A stretch of 33,862 nucleotides of DNA from positions 1-33,862 of the forward strand of contig NZ_CAJYVU010000142.1 in the NCBI RefSeq assembly GCF_913778135.1, written 5' to 3'. Position numbers and translations under genes: made by a program. The notes beneath the pieces are model-generated. The model saw only the letters and a list, made by a program, of their open reading frames with translations, was not told the origin of the DNA and did not search any database. This document shows positions 26,714-33,862 of this stretch, piece by piece. Within the stretch, counting starts at the first letter, position 1, and each line of letters starts with the position of its first letter. The stretch comes from an uncultured Sphingomonas sp. Lineage in GTDB: Bacteria; Pseudomonadota; Alphaproteobacteria; Sphingomonadales; Sphingomonadaceae.

Positions 26714-27615
26714 CAGAAATATCCCTCCTGCTTCTTCTTCTCCATGCTTGCCGAGCCCGCATCCTTGTCGATCGCGCGGCCTTGCCGCTCGCTGGTCGTC
26801 GTCAGCAGCATTTCCTGAATCACTTCGCTGAGCGTTGCCGCCTCGCTCTCGACGGCGCCGGTCAGCGGATAGCAGCCGAGCGTGCGGAAGCGGATCGAGC
26901 GTTCCACCGGCACCTCACCGGGGTCGAGGCGGAAGCGGTCGTCGTCGATCATCAACAGCATCCCGTCGCGCTCGACCACGGGGCGGGGCGCCGCGAAATA
27001 AAGCGGGACGATCGGAATATCCTCGAGCTGGATGTACTGCCACACGTCAAGCTCGGTCCAGTTCGAGATTGGGAAGACGCGGATCGATTCCCCCTTGGAC
27101 TTGCGCGTGTTGTAGAGGTTCCAGAGCTCGGGCCGCTGGTTTTTCGGATCCCAGCGGTGGTTGGCCGAGCGGAAGCTGAAAACGCGCTCCTTCGCGCGGC
27201 TCTTCTCCTCGTCGCGGCGCGCGCCACCGAACGCTGCGTCGAAGCCGTACAGGTCCAGCGCCTGCTTCAACCCCTCGGTCTTCCACATGTCGGTGTGGAG
27301 CGGGCCATGGTCGAAGGGATTGATCCCGCGCGCCTTGGCCTCCGGGTTCTGGTGAACAAGCAGTTCCATCCCGGTTTCGCGCGCGATACGGTCGCGGAGC
27401 TCGTACATCGCACGGAATTTCCACGTCGTGTCGACATGCAGCAGCGGAAAGGGTGGCGGTGCAGGGTAGAAGGCCTTGCGCGCCAGGTGCACCATCACCG
27501 CCGAGTCCTTGCCCACCGAATAGAGCATCACCGGCTTCTCGCACTCGGCGACGACTTCTCGCAGGATATGGATACTCTCGGCCTCGAGCCGCTGGAGATG
27601 GTTGAGGTGGGTCAT
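26713..27615 (-). CDS. cysD: Sulfate adenylyltransferase subunit 2 CysD
   Basis: This 300-residue protein is the catalytic ATP-pyrophosphatase subunit of ATP sulfurylase, forming APS from ATP and sulfate. The PP-loop [10 protein letters not shown] (residues 31-40) and [16 protein letters not shown] are typical, and [15 protein letters not shown] and [18 protein letters not shown] are conserved CysD blocks. The ATG at 27615 is preceded by AGGGAG; residues encoded upstream are not CysD-like. It is the first gene of the cysD-cysNC-cysQ operon and diverges from a LuxR-type regulator gene 78 bases away, which may control it. Confidence 0.97.
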   Translation of the reverse strand: MTHLNHLQRLEAESIHILREVVAECEKPVMLYSVGKDSAVMVHLARKAFYPAPPPFPLLHVDTTWKFRAMYELRDRIARETGMELLVHQNPEAKARGINPFDHGPLHTDMWKTEGLKQALDLYGFDAAFGGARRDEEKSRAKERVFSFRSANHRWDPKNQRPELWNLYNTRKSKGESIRVFPISNWTELDVWQYIQLEDIPIVPLYFAAPRPVVERDGMLLMIDDDRFRLDPGEVPVERSIRFRTLGCYPLTGAVESEAATLSEVIQEMLLTTTSERQGRAIDKDAGSASMEKKKQEGYF

Positions 27616-27669
27616 CGGGAGCTCCCTGGCAATGCACGCAGCTTCCCCCCACGAGCTTGCGCGCACACC

Positions 27670-27681
27670 TCCCATATGGGA
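27670..27681. promoter_or_regulatory. 12-bp perfect palindrome between cysD and the LuxR-type regulator gene
   Basis: TCCCATATGGGA is a perfect palindrome in the 78-bp divergent gap, partly overlapping the GGGAAGG ribosome-binding site of the regulator gene. It is a candidate operator for control of one or both transcripts. The call rests on position and symmetry only. Confidence 0.35.
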
Positions 27682-27693
27682 AGGCCCGCTGCG

Positions 27694-28599
27694 ATGGCTT
27701 TGTCACGCATCGATCAGGACGAATTGCTGAGCGCCCTTTATACGCTCGACAATCTCCAGCCCTTTGCGGCGTTTCTCGAGCGGCTTCGTCGTCGCACACG
27801 TGCCAGCGAAGCCGTTCTGCTCACCTGCAGCAGCATCGGAAGCTGGGACACGTATGCTTCCCGCACTTCGAACGCCGCCGCGCTTACCCCTTTGCCGCGC
27901 GGGCTGCTCCAATCTTTGCGCTCCGGGCGTGTGTATGATCTCGAGGAACTCGGCGACGAAGGATACGGTCGGATCATTCGGGCATCCAGCCACCGAAGCG
28001 ACGTCTGGATAGGAATCCGGAGCGTAACGTCAGGCTGTTTCGAGGCCTCTGACGCAGCGTTGCTGTCAGCCTTGTCGTCCCATGCGGCAACCGCCGTGAC
28101 GAACATCGCGCGCCTGCACGACAGTCAGGTCGAACTTGCCGCAGCAAATGAGGCGCTGGACAGGGCGGGCGTGGGGTGGGCGGTGCTCGACGACTATGGA
28201 GAGGCCGGCGCTGGCCGAAGCCTCGACGTGTCACCCCGGCAGCGAGCCGCGCTTGTCAACGGTGTGAAAGGCGGGGCACGTGTGGCCGTCGCAGGCGAGG
28301 CAATCGCGCTACCGTTTGCCGCCGGCGATCGCGGCACGGCACTGGCGTTGTTCCGCAAGCCCGTCCAACCGATCGACCGGGCCGCTGCCTTCGCCGCTGC
28401 GTACGGGCTGACGGGGGCGGAGTCGCGGATGGCGATCGCGCTGGCAGAAGGCGCGTCGATCGTCGAGGCCGCCGCAAGGCTAAACCTCACCGAGCAGACC
28501 GCCCGCCACTATTCGAAGCGATTATATGCGGCGACCGGGGCGCGTGGTCAGGCCGAACTCGTGCGCCTCGTCTGGACCAGCGTGGCGGCGCTGGCCTGA
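27694..28599 (+). CDS. LuxR-type helix-turn-helix transcriptional regulator
   Basis: This 301-residue protein ends in a GerE/LuxR-type DNA-binding domain (residues about 239-301: [44 protein letters not shown]). The N-terminal part is not a receiver domain; it resembles a weak GAF-like sensor with helices such as [20 protein letters not shown], and its signal is unknown. The ATG at 27694 follows GGGAAGG by nine bases; an in-frame ATG at 27676 has no such site. The divergent position beside cysD suggests local control, but it could equally regulate the sulfotransferase operon beyond or another target. A longer upstream frame is antisense to cysD and not real. Confidence 0.85.
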   Translation: MALSRIDQDELLSALYTLDNLQPFAAFLERLRRRTRASEAVLLTCSSIGSWDTYASRTSNAAALTPLPRGLLQSLRSGRVYDLEELGDEGYGRIIRASSHRSDVWIGIRSVTSGCFEASDAALLSALSSHAATAVTNIARLHDSQVELAAANEALDRAGVGWAVLDDYGEAGAGRSLDVSPRQRAALVNGVKGGARVAVAGEAIALPFAAGDRGTALALFRKPVQPIDRAAAFAAAYGLTGAESRMAIALAEGASIVEAAARLNLTEQTARHYSKRLYAATGARGQAELVRLVWTSVAALA

Positions 28600-28634
28600 C
28601 GACATTCCGACCGGGACCGGCCGATGAGCGCCGC

Positions 28635-29138
28635 CTAACCCTTCACGGCGGATGGAAATCCCGGAAATCCGGGCACGCCGGCGAACATCGCCTGGCCATG
28701 CGCGCCAAGCCGGACATATTCGAGGTAGTGACCGAGTTCCGCGACGGTGTCGGCGTAGAGATAGGCGGCGAAATCCGGCACCTCTCCCTCCATGACGATT
28801 GCGCTGTCGTTCTCGACCACTCTCTGCCGCATCGCATCCCAGTCCGCGGCTTCGTCGATCAGCAGACCGACGTGATGGAAGCGGCATACGAACGACGTCG
28901 CATCGGCGATCCAGTCCGCATACAGCGCGCGTCCGTTCTCACCCGGCTGGATCAGCTCGATGTTAGTCTGTCCGGCATAGCCGAGCGCGACATGGATCTT
29001 GCCATCGGCATCGGGGGTGTCGCGCATGATGTGGAATCCGCCGACGCCGTAACGCGACGTGAACATTTCCGCCGCGCGATCGATGTCGTTGGTGACATAG
29101 GCAAGCTGAAAGACGTTCTGGAACAGCGGGTAAGACAT
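28635..29138 (-). CDS. VOC-family (glyoxalase/dioxygenase fold) protein
   Basis: This 167-residue protein has two beta-alpha-beta-beta-beta modules of the vicinal oxygen chelate fold: FQLAYVTNDIDRAAEMF and HVALGYAGQTNIELIQP, then FHHVGLLIDEAADWDAM and LGHYLEYVRLG. Candidate metal ligands are E61, H89 and E140; the position of the first ligand holds Q11 rather than His, so metal use may differ. The ATG at 29138 follows AAAGGA. It ends the sulfotransferase-DUF1214 operon, 84 bases after the DUF1214 gene. VOC proteins catalyse isomerisation, epimerisation, ring cleavage or ligand binding; which one applies here is unknown. Confidence 0.82.
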   Translation of the reverse strand: MSYPLFQNVFQLAYVTNDIDRAAEMFTSRYGVGGFHIMRDTPDADGKIHVALGYAGQTNIELIQPGENGRALYADWIADATSFVCRFHHVGLLIDEAADWDAMRQRVVENDSAIVMEGEVPDFAAYLYADTVAELGHYLEYVRLGAHGQAMFAGVPGFPGFPSAVKG

Positions 29139-29222
29139 CTGGCGTCCTTTCCTGAGCAAGCTGGCGGCGACAGGTCGTTGGCCGCCGCCGCCCGATTTCG
29201 ATTTTGTTGCGATCGGCGCCCC

Positions 29223-30392
29223 CTACCAGCGGCGGCGTTGCTGGGCACCGCGACTGCGGGCGCGGATCGCGTCTGCCCGCTCCTCCGACGAGACGTCGGG
29301 CGTGTCGGGAGGTAGGTGATCGCGGACTTCGGACAGCTTGACGCGCCGCAGGACGGGTGTCGGTGCATCACTCGATCGATACCATCGGCCCACCAAGGTA
29401 CCGGTCGCATGGCCAAGCGTATCCAGCCAGTTCGGCACACCCGGATCCTGTGAGGCGACGACGGCGCGGAACCGTCCGTCAGCGTCGAGATGCGCCTGAT
29501 GCCCATTCAGGCTTGATTGCGCATTCACATATTCGATCGTGTTCCAGATCTCGTCGTTGAGCTGCACATTCCAGTAGCGTACCTGGCGTGGAACTTCCGT
29601 TTCGACGATCAGCGCCTCGTCCGGCTCGATCTCAAAGATCGCCTCCCAGTAAACCTGCGCCTTCACGCCGCCCATTTCCTGAAACGGCGCGACATGGACG
29701 GTATTGGGCGCATGTCGCTCCTTGATGCCATTAACGAAGTTCAGCCAAAATCGGCTGAGCCGCTCTGCGAATGCCATCATCCCGTCGAGGCGCTGTTCGA
29801 TTTCTTCCGTCGGCATCCGCCTCTTGATCGGGTCGTTATCGAGCCGCTCGATCGACAGGCGGGCATCGGCTTCGTTACCCCAGTCATAGCTCCGCTGGCG
29901 GATGAGCACATATTCTGAATCGGGTCGAATCTGCAGCCACGCGCCCTTGTGACCTTCCGGCTTTTCGACCGAGAGAATGATGTCGACCTTGCCATCTGAG
30001 CCCGGCGCCAGATCGTCGACATCGACCTCGAGATGCTGCTGGCCCAGTTCTTCGACCATGCCCATCATGTTCTTGCCGATGGTGATGGTCAGCAGGTGAA
30101 CGGAGCCACGATCGCCTGAGATGCGGTAGACCCCGTCGCCGCTGATGTGCGCAACGACATAGGCGTCGTCGGGGTTCGGCTGAAGGAGGTAGACCGAATT
30201 CAGGAAGGGCGCAAAATCGGGATGTTCGGGGCTGGACTGGAAATACAGGAAATAGCCCAGCGACAGGTTCATCATGATCTGCCGGTGTAGTTCCGCCTGA
30301 ACCTGCTCGTCGTCGGGGGCCCATGTGCGCGCCCAGAGTTCGCCAGCGTGTTCGATCTGCTTGAGCCGATCACGCCATGGAAGAACCGTCAT
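29223..30392 (-). CDS. DUF1214-domain protein of unknown function
   Basis: This 389-residue soluble protein lacks a signal peptide or membrane segment. The C-terminal half (VPRQVRYWNVQLNDEIWNTI, SSLNGHQAHLDADGRFRAVV, DPGVPNWLDTLGHATGTLVG) matches the DUF1214 domain as I recall it, found in proteins of unknown role that often occur in lipid, steroid or sulfotransferase gene clusters. TAAGGAGG, a near-perfect Shine-Dalgarno sequence that includes the stop codon of the sulfotransferase gene, lies just before its ATG, so the two genes are tightly coupled. I do not assign a reaction. Confidence 0.8.
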   Translation of the reverse strand: MTVLPWRDRLKQIEHAGELWARTWAPDDEQVQAELHRQIMMNLSLGYFLYFQSSPEHPDFAPFLNSVYLLQPNPDDAYVVAHISGDGVYRISGDRGSVHLLTITIGKNMMGMVEELGQQHLEVDVDDLAPGSDGKVDIILSVEKPEGHKGAWLQIRPDSEYVLIRQRSYDWGNEADARLSIERLDNDPIKRRMPTEEIEQRLDGMMAFAERLSRFWLNFVNGIKERHAPNTVHVAPFQEMGGVKAQVYWEAIFEIEPDEALIVETEVPRQVRYWNVQLNDEIWNTIEYVNAQSSLNGHQAHLDADGRFRAVVASQDPGVPNWLDTLGHATGTLVGRWYRSSDAPTPVLRRVKLSEVRDHLPPDTPDVSSEERADAIRARSRGAQQRRRW

Positions 30393-30403
30393 CGTCCGCC
30401 TCC

Positions 30404-31558
30404 TTACGCAAAACCGTAGCGTTCACGGTACGCAGCGTAGCGCTCCACCAGGCTGCCCGTGCTCCCGCCCCAGTCCTCGGGCGTGAAGCGCTGCATCGTC
30501 GTCGATCTACGCGGATTGGCGGCAAGCCAGTCGCGCATCGCTGTTTCAGCCGCGGCGCCGAGCGTCAGGTCAAAATGGTCGTAGATCTTGTGCACGACGC
30601 TCATCTGGTCGCGCACGAACTGCCCAAAGTCGATATCGATGGCGCGGCCGGGCACCGTCGCCTTGACCGCATCTGCGCGTTCGACCGCCAACGCCCACAT
30701 TTCCTGCTCGCGCGCGAACACCTTGGCCATGTCGGCGTGCTCTCCGACATAGAAGCGATGAGCGCCCGCCAGCAGGTTTACGATCGACGGTACCGCTTGA
30801 AGCGGATCGCGATGGGTTTGGACGATCATCGCGTCCGGGAAAACGTTGAGCACCTGCTGGAGAGAAAAGGTGTCCGTCGGGTTCTTCAGCAGCCAGGTGC
30901 GGTCTGGATCGTTCGCCCCGATCAAACGGAGGTTATTGGCGAAATGGCGATAGCTGAACGTGTCGTCCGTCGCCTTGTACCAAGCGTCATACTCCGGAAT
31001 GCTTGTCTGCGACGGGAACATGTTCGAACAGAAGCTCTGCGGCAACATGTGCAGCGATTCCTCGACCGTATCGACGGCCATGCCGTGATCCTCGATCATT
31101 TCGGGCGAAACGGCTGCCATCGCGGCAAGCTTTGCACTGGCACGCTCGAAATCGGGATTGCCGGGCCAATCCGGTCGCGCTGGGCGCGGCTGGGGCGCGA
31201 AGGTGATCCAGTGTTCGGTTCCCTGGAATTGCGGGTCCATCGACAGCAGCTTGTGCAGTGCGGTCGTGCCCGACCGAACGATCCCGGTAATGATAAGCGG
31301 GCGGACAATCGGCCGCGCCATCGCTTCGCGCTGTTGCTTGAACCCCGCGACCGAACGCAGGCGGCCGGTCAGATAATCGACGATCTGTTCGCGCATCGCC
31401 GACGCACCGGCATCCGAGAGGCCGATTCCGTCCAGCTCTCCGAGCAGACGGTCATATCCTTCGCGATAATCATCCGCCCCGAAGTCGTCGTAGCCGGCGC
31501 GACGGATCGCCTCCTCTCGCAACCTGTCGTGTGCGGTAGCGAAAGCGTGGTCGGTCAT
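30404..31558 (-). CDS. PAPS-dependent sulfotransferase family protein
   Basis: This 384-residue protein has the 5'-phosphosulfate-binding loop TGIVRSGTTALHKLL (residues 91-105) and the 3'-phosphate-binding segment VQTHRDPLQAVPSIVNLL with R250 and S258, the order and spacing of the sulfotransferase fold. It likely moves sulfate from PAPS onto a hydroxyl or amine of a small molecule or lipid. The N-terminal 80 residues are extra, helical and charged, as in the bacterial 'sulfotransferase family protein' group that sits beside DUF1214 genes. TGGAGAG precedes the ATG. It is the first gene of an operon with the DUF1214 and VOC genes. Some members of this group have no proven sulfotransferase activity. 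Confidence 0.87.
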   Translation of the reverse strand: MTDHAFATAHDRLREEAIRRAGYDDFGADDYREGYDRLLGELDGIGLSDAGASAMREQIVDYLTGRLRSVAGFKQQREAMARPIVRPLIITGIVRSGTTALHKLLSMDPQFQGTEHWITFAPQPRPARPDWPGNPDFERASAKLAAMAAVSPEMIEDHGMAVDTVEESLHMLPQSFCSNMFPSQTSIPEYDAWYKATDDTFSYRHFANNLRLIGANDPDRTWLLKNPTDTFSLQQVLNVFPDAMIVQTHRDPLQAVPSIVNLLAGAHRFYVGEHADMAKVFAREQEMWALAVERADAVKATVPGRAIDIDFGQFVRDQMSVVHKIYDHFDLTLGAAAETAMRDWLAANPRRSTTMQRFTPEDWGGSTGSLVERYAAYRERYGFA

Positions 31559-31951
31559 CGAAGCTCTCCATTCGGGCGGCGCGCGAGCGCCAGGCTCGCA
31601 CGATGTTATTCTTTTTGCGCGGCCGACCGGACCGCAAAGCCTGTCTGTTTACAACTGTGGAGACCGGTTGATCGTTCTGACGATATGTCTGATGGCGGGC
31701 ACGCACGATCGTTTTCGTAAATGCGTCCCATGCATCACGGTTGCGATAGACAATTCGTCGGCATGATCCGTGAGTAAGAACTCGCTTTAAAGGCGCTCCG
31801 CGAACAGGCGGGAAAAATTGCGCATGCTGATGTCCGATGTATTGGTCTTGATTGCGGTGTTGCTACCCCCGCGATCACGCTCTTGCTCGTTCACTGAGAT
31901 TAGGGGCGGAACGAAGCGACCCGTCCTTCCGGATCAAATGAAGGCGCGGTC
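31559..31951. promoter_or_regulatory. Divergent intergenic region, no gene seen
   Basis: The 393 bases between the sulfotransferase operon and the MFS gene are divergent and must carry both promoters. A small inverted repeat GCGAGC-GCCAG-GCTCGC at 31583-31599 lies in the sulfotransferase leader. I see no convincing gene, pseudogene remnant or -35/-10 pair. The stretch is locally less GC-rich than its surroundings, as expected for a control region. Confidence 0.4.
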
Positions 31952-33187
31952 GTGTTGAACGAGCGTCAGTTGCAGCGCGCGATCATCGCATCCGAATGGC
32001 GCGAGGGGTGGAGCACCGGCGTCGCGACGATGCTCGGTATGGGATTGGGCGCGGCGGCCATGCCGACGGTGTTCAGCCTGTTCGTCCGGCCGTTGGGCGA
32101 GGCTTTTGGCTGGACGCCGGGGCAGATCGGCCTGGCGCAGAACGCAGCGCTACTGTCTGCCATCGCGTCGCCCTTCGCCGGCCGGCTGATCGATCGCATG
32201 GGCGCACGGCCTTTCATTCTTTGCGGACTGGCAGGATTGGCGACTGCTTATCTGGCGCTGGCGGCGATGCCGGGGCGACTAGCGCTCTTCTATACGCTCT
32301 GGACCGCGGCAACCGTTGTCGGCGTTGCGACGTCGGGGCTCGGCTTCTCTCAAGTCATGGGCCTCGTCTTTCCAAAATCGCTCGGCTTCTCATTGGCGGC
32401 CGGCCGGACGGGTCAGGCGCTGGCGGGCATAGCGCTGCCTTCCGCCCTTTATGCCGCCATCGACGCATATGGGTGGCGTGCGGGTTACGCACTGATGGCG
32501 GCGTTGATTCTTCTGCTCGCGTTGCCGGCGGTCTGGCGGTGGCTCGGGCGTTCGGCCCCGAAAGCGCTCGAACCTCGGACGTTTCGCGAAAGCGGCCGGC
32601 GACCTTGGGCAAGTCTGTTGTCAGACCGCCGCATCGTCATCGTCGCGCTCGCGGCCGCCCTCGCTTATGCCGCCTTGATCGCGATCGTCTCGCAGCTTCA
32701 GCCGCTGCTCATCTCGAAGGGCATCGCACCGGCGTCGGCGGCGGCGATGATGGGGTTGATCGGTGCCTCCAGCTTCGCCGGAGCGCTCGTAACAGGCCTG
32801 CTCCTCGATCGGCTCTGGGCGCCGGGGGTCGCGCTGGCGATGATGCTGGCCGCGGCATCGGGTGCCGCGCTGCTGCTATGGCACGGCGGGAACCCACGCT
32901 ATGCGGCGGCAGGGCCGTTCTTGCTCGGGCTGGGACAAGGGGCGGGATTCGACATCGTCGGCTTCGTCGTTGCGCGCTACTTCGGCATGCGCAATTTCGG
33001 CGGCCTCTTCGGTCTTGTCGTCTTCTCGATCGCGGTGGGCGTGGCGGTTGGCTCCTCGCTGATCGGCTTGTCGTTCGACGCGTTTCACAGCTACGATCCG
33101 GCGCTCGGAGTGGCGGCGGGCGCTCTCGTGCTGTCGGGCTTGGCCTATCTCCTTCTCGGGCGTTATCCCGACCGTCCCGATGGCTGA
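31952..33187 (+). CDS. MFS transporter
   Basis: This 411-residue integral membrane protein shows about twelve hydrophobic segments in two halves, starting at ATMLGMGLGAAAMPTVFSLF and ending at LGVAAGALVLSGLAYLLLG. The loop between the second and third segments reads GRLIDRMGARPF, the MFS motif A. The start is GTG at 31952, with AAGG about seven bases upstream, or the adjacent TTG. It likely imports or exports an organic acid or small catabolite; MFS members of this type often sit in degradation clusters. It is followed after 165 bases by an alcohol dehydrogenase gene on the same strand, so the two may share a role. The substrate is not apparent. Confidence 0.9.
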   Translation: MLNERQLQRAIIASEWREGWSTGVATMLGMGLGAAAMPTVFSLFVRPLGEAFGWTPGQIGLAQNAALLSAIASPFAGRLIDRMGARPFILCGLAGLATAYLALAAMPGRLALFYTLWTAATVVGVATSGLGFSQVMGLVFPKSLGFSLAAGRTGQALAGIALPSALYAAIDAYGWRAGYALMAALILLLALPAVWRWLGRSAPKALEPRTFRESGRRPWASLLSDRRIVIVALAAALAYAALIAIVSQLQPLLISKGIAPASAAAMMGLIGASSFAGALVTGLLLDRLWAPGVALAMMLAAASGAALLLWHGGNPRYAAAGPFLLGLGQGAGFDIVGFVVARYFGMRNFGGLFGLVVFSIAVGVAVGSSLIGLSFDAFHSYDPALGVAAGALVLSGLAYLLLGRYPDRPDG

Positions 33188-33352
33188 GGCATCGGTCGGG
33201 CGGGTCGGCACAGTCATCGCAGGCGCGATGCACGGTTCGTCATCAGCGGTGCTATGCAGGCGACGGAGAGGATTGGTCGGGCAGCCGCTTGCGATAATTC
33301 CAGCGGGGCAGCGAACAGTCCGTTTCGTGCGCTTTCAACGAGGAACAACAGC

Positions 33353-33862
33353 ATGCGCGCTGCCGTATTCAAAGGTGCCGACCGTCCCTGGGCCATCGAG
33401 TCTCTGCCCGATCCCGAACCCGGCGTGGGAGAAGCCGTCATCAAGGTCGGTCGATGCGGCGTTTGCGGCACCGATCTGAACATGACGTCCGGCAACGGTT
33501 ACGACTTCCCATGCGGTTCGGTGCTGGGGCACGAATTTTGCGGAGAGGTCGTGGCACTAGGCCAGGATATTCGTTCGCTAAAGATCGGAGACGTCGTGAC
33601 CGCGATGCCAGCCGCAGGTTGCGGGCATTGCGACATGTGCCGGATCGGCATGCAGGTGATGTGCGCGACACCAACGCATTATATGGGCGGTTTCGGCGAA
33701 TATATGCGCATTGCGGAGCGCGCGTCGGTCAAACTACCGTCCGCGCTGTCGCTCTTGGATGGCGCGTTGGTTGAGCCGCTGGCTGTCGGATTACATGGAG
33801 TGTCGCTTGCGCGATTGAAGCCAAACGCACGGGTGCTGGTGCTCGGTGGCGGTACGGTCGGT
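33353..33862 (+). CDS. Zinc-dependent alcohol dehydrogenase (3' end cut by window)
   Basis: The frame is open from ATG 33353 to the last base, giving the first 170 residues of a medium-chain zinc dehydrogenase. Catalytic-zinc residues are C38 (CGVCGTD), H60 and E61 (LGHEF), with E141 (VEPLAVG). The structural zinc site is the four-cysteine lobe C90, C93, C96 and C104. The segment RVLVLGGGTVG opens the NAD(P) Rossmann fold where the window ends. GAGGAAC lies before the ATG. It probably oxidises an alcohol or polyol; the threonine/sorbitol/butanediol branch cannot be resolved from half a protein. Confidence 0.92.
   Translation, partial: MRAAVFKGADRPWAIESLPDPEPGVGEAVIKVGRCGVCGTDLNMTSGNGYDFPCGSVLGHEFCGEVVALGQDIRSLKIGDVVTAMPAAGCGHCDMCRIGMQVMCATPTHYMGGFGEYMRIAERASVKLPSALSLLDGALVEPLAVGLHGVSLARLKPNARVLVLGGGTVG

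Noticed and set aside
24036-27615. NodPQ/nodulation-type sulfation genes
   Set aside because: CysD and CysNC resemble NodP and NodQ, but there are no other nod genes and CysQ is present, so the general sulfate-activation names are safer.
30377-31720. 447-residue plus-strand open frame
   Set aside because: It is antisense to the sulfotransferase gene, arginine/histidine-rich and without recognisable domains, as expected from the G/C-rich third positions of the real gene.
31996-33297. 433-residue plus-strand open frame in a second frame of the MFS gene
   Set aside because: The sequence is arginine-rich and hydrophilic, while the overlapping frame gives a proper twelve-segment membrane protein.

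Overview
This GC-rich window (G/C-rich third codon positions, GTG/TTG starts, long antisense open frames) looks like a chromosomal accessory region of an aerobic alphaproteobacterium. I would guess a sphingomonad, because a large TonB-dependent receptor lies among many oxygenase, CoA-pathway and dehydrogenase genes. That placement is inference; there is no rRNA or other taxonomic marker. I see no tRNA, rRNA, CRISPR array, insertion sequence or phage gene.

Layout. Positions 1-1637 hold the 3' part of etfB followed by etfA, the electron acceptor for acyl-CoA dehydrogenases. A nitronate monooxygenase-like gene (minus strand) and a class III CoA-transferase (plus) follow. From 4173 to 12218 lies a catabolic block: a 3-ketosteroid dehydrogenase-like flavoprotein, a Rieske oxygenase alpha subunit, a decayed quinone oxidoreductase, an MFE-2-type SDR, an alpha/beta hydrolase and a GMC oxidoreductase. 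A TonB-dependent receptor (12335-14812, minus) probably serves uptake. Positions 15090-17328 encode 2-oxo-acid dehydrogenase E1 alpha, E1 beta and a free-standing 76-residue lipoyl domain. Positions 22916-17368 (minus) form a tight five-gene beta-oxidation operon: two unequal acyl-CoA dehydrogenases, a thiolase, an APH-type kinase-like protein and a third acyl-CoA dehydrogenase. A dead thiolase gene fills 23067-23992.

The right part concerns sulfate activation and sulfo transfer. cysD-cysNC-cysQ (27615-24036, minus) make PAPS and remove PAP. A divergent LuxR-type regulator follows, then a sulfotransferase-DUF1214-VOC operon (31558-28635, minus), an MFS transporter and the start of a zinc alcohol dehydrogenase cut by the window end.

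Taken together, the genes suggest import of a hydrophobic, possibly alicyclic or steroid/terpenoid-like compound, ring or side-chain oxidation, CoA activation, and beta-oxidation with electrons passed to ETF. The substrate cannot be read from the sequence. Most notable are the split ACAD11-like kinase/dehydrogenase pair, the free-standing lipoyl domain without E2 or E3, the PAPS supply genes near a sulfotransferase without cysH, two full-length pseudogenes occupying apparent intergenic gaps, and a 23-bp perfect hairpin after the Rieske gene.
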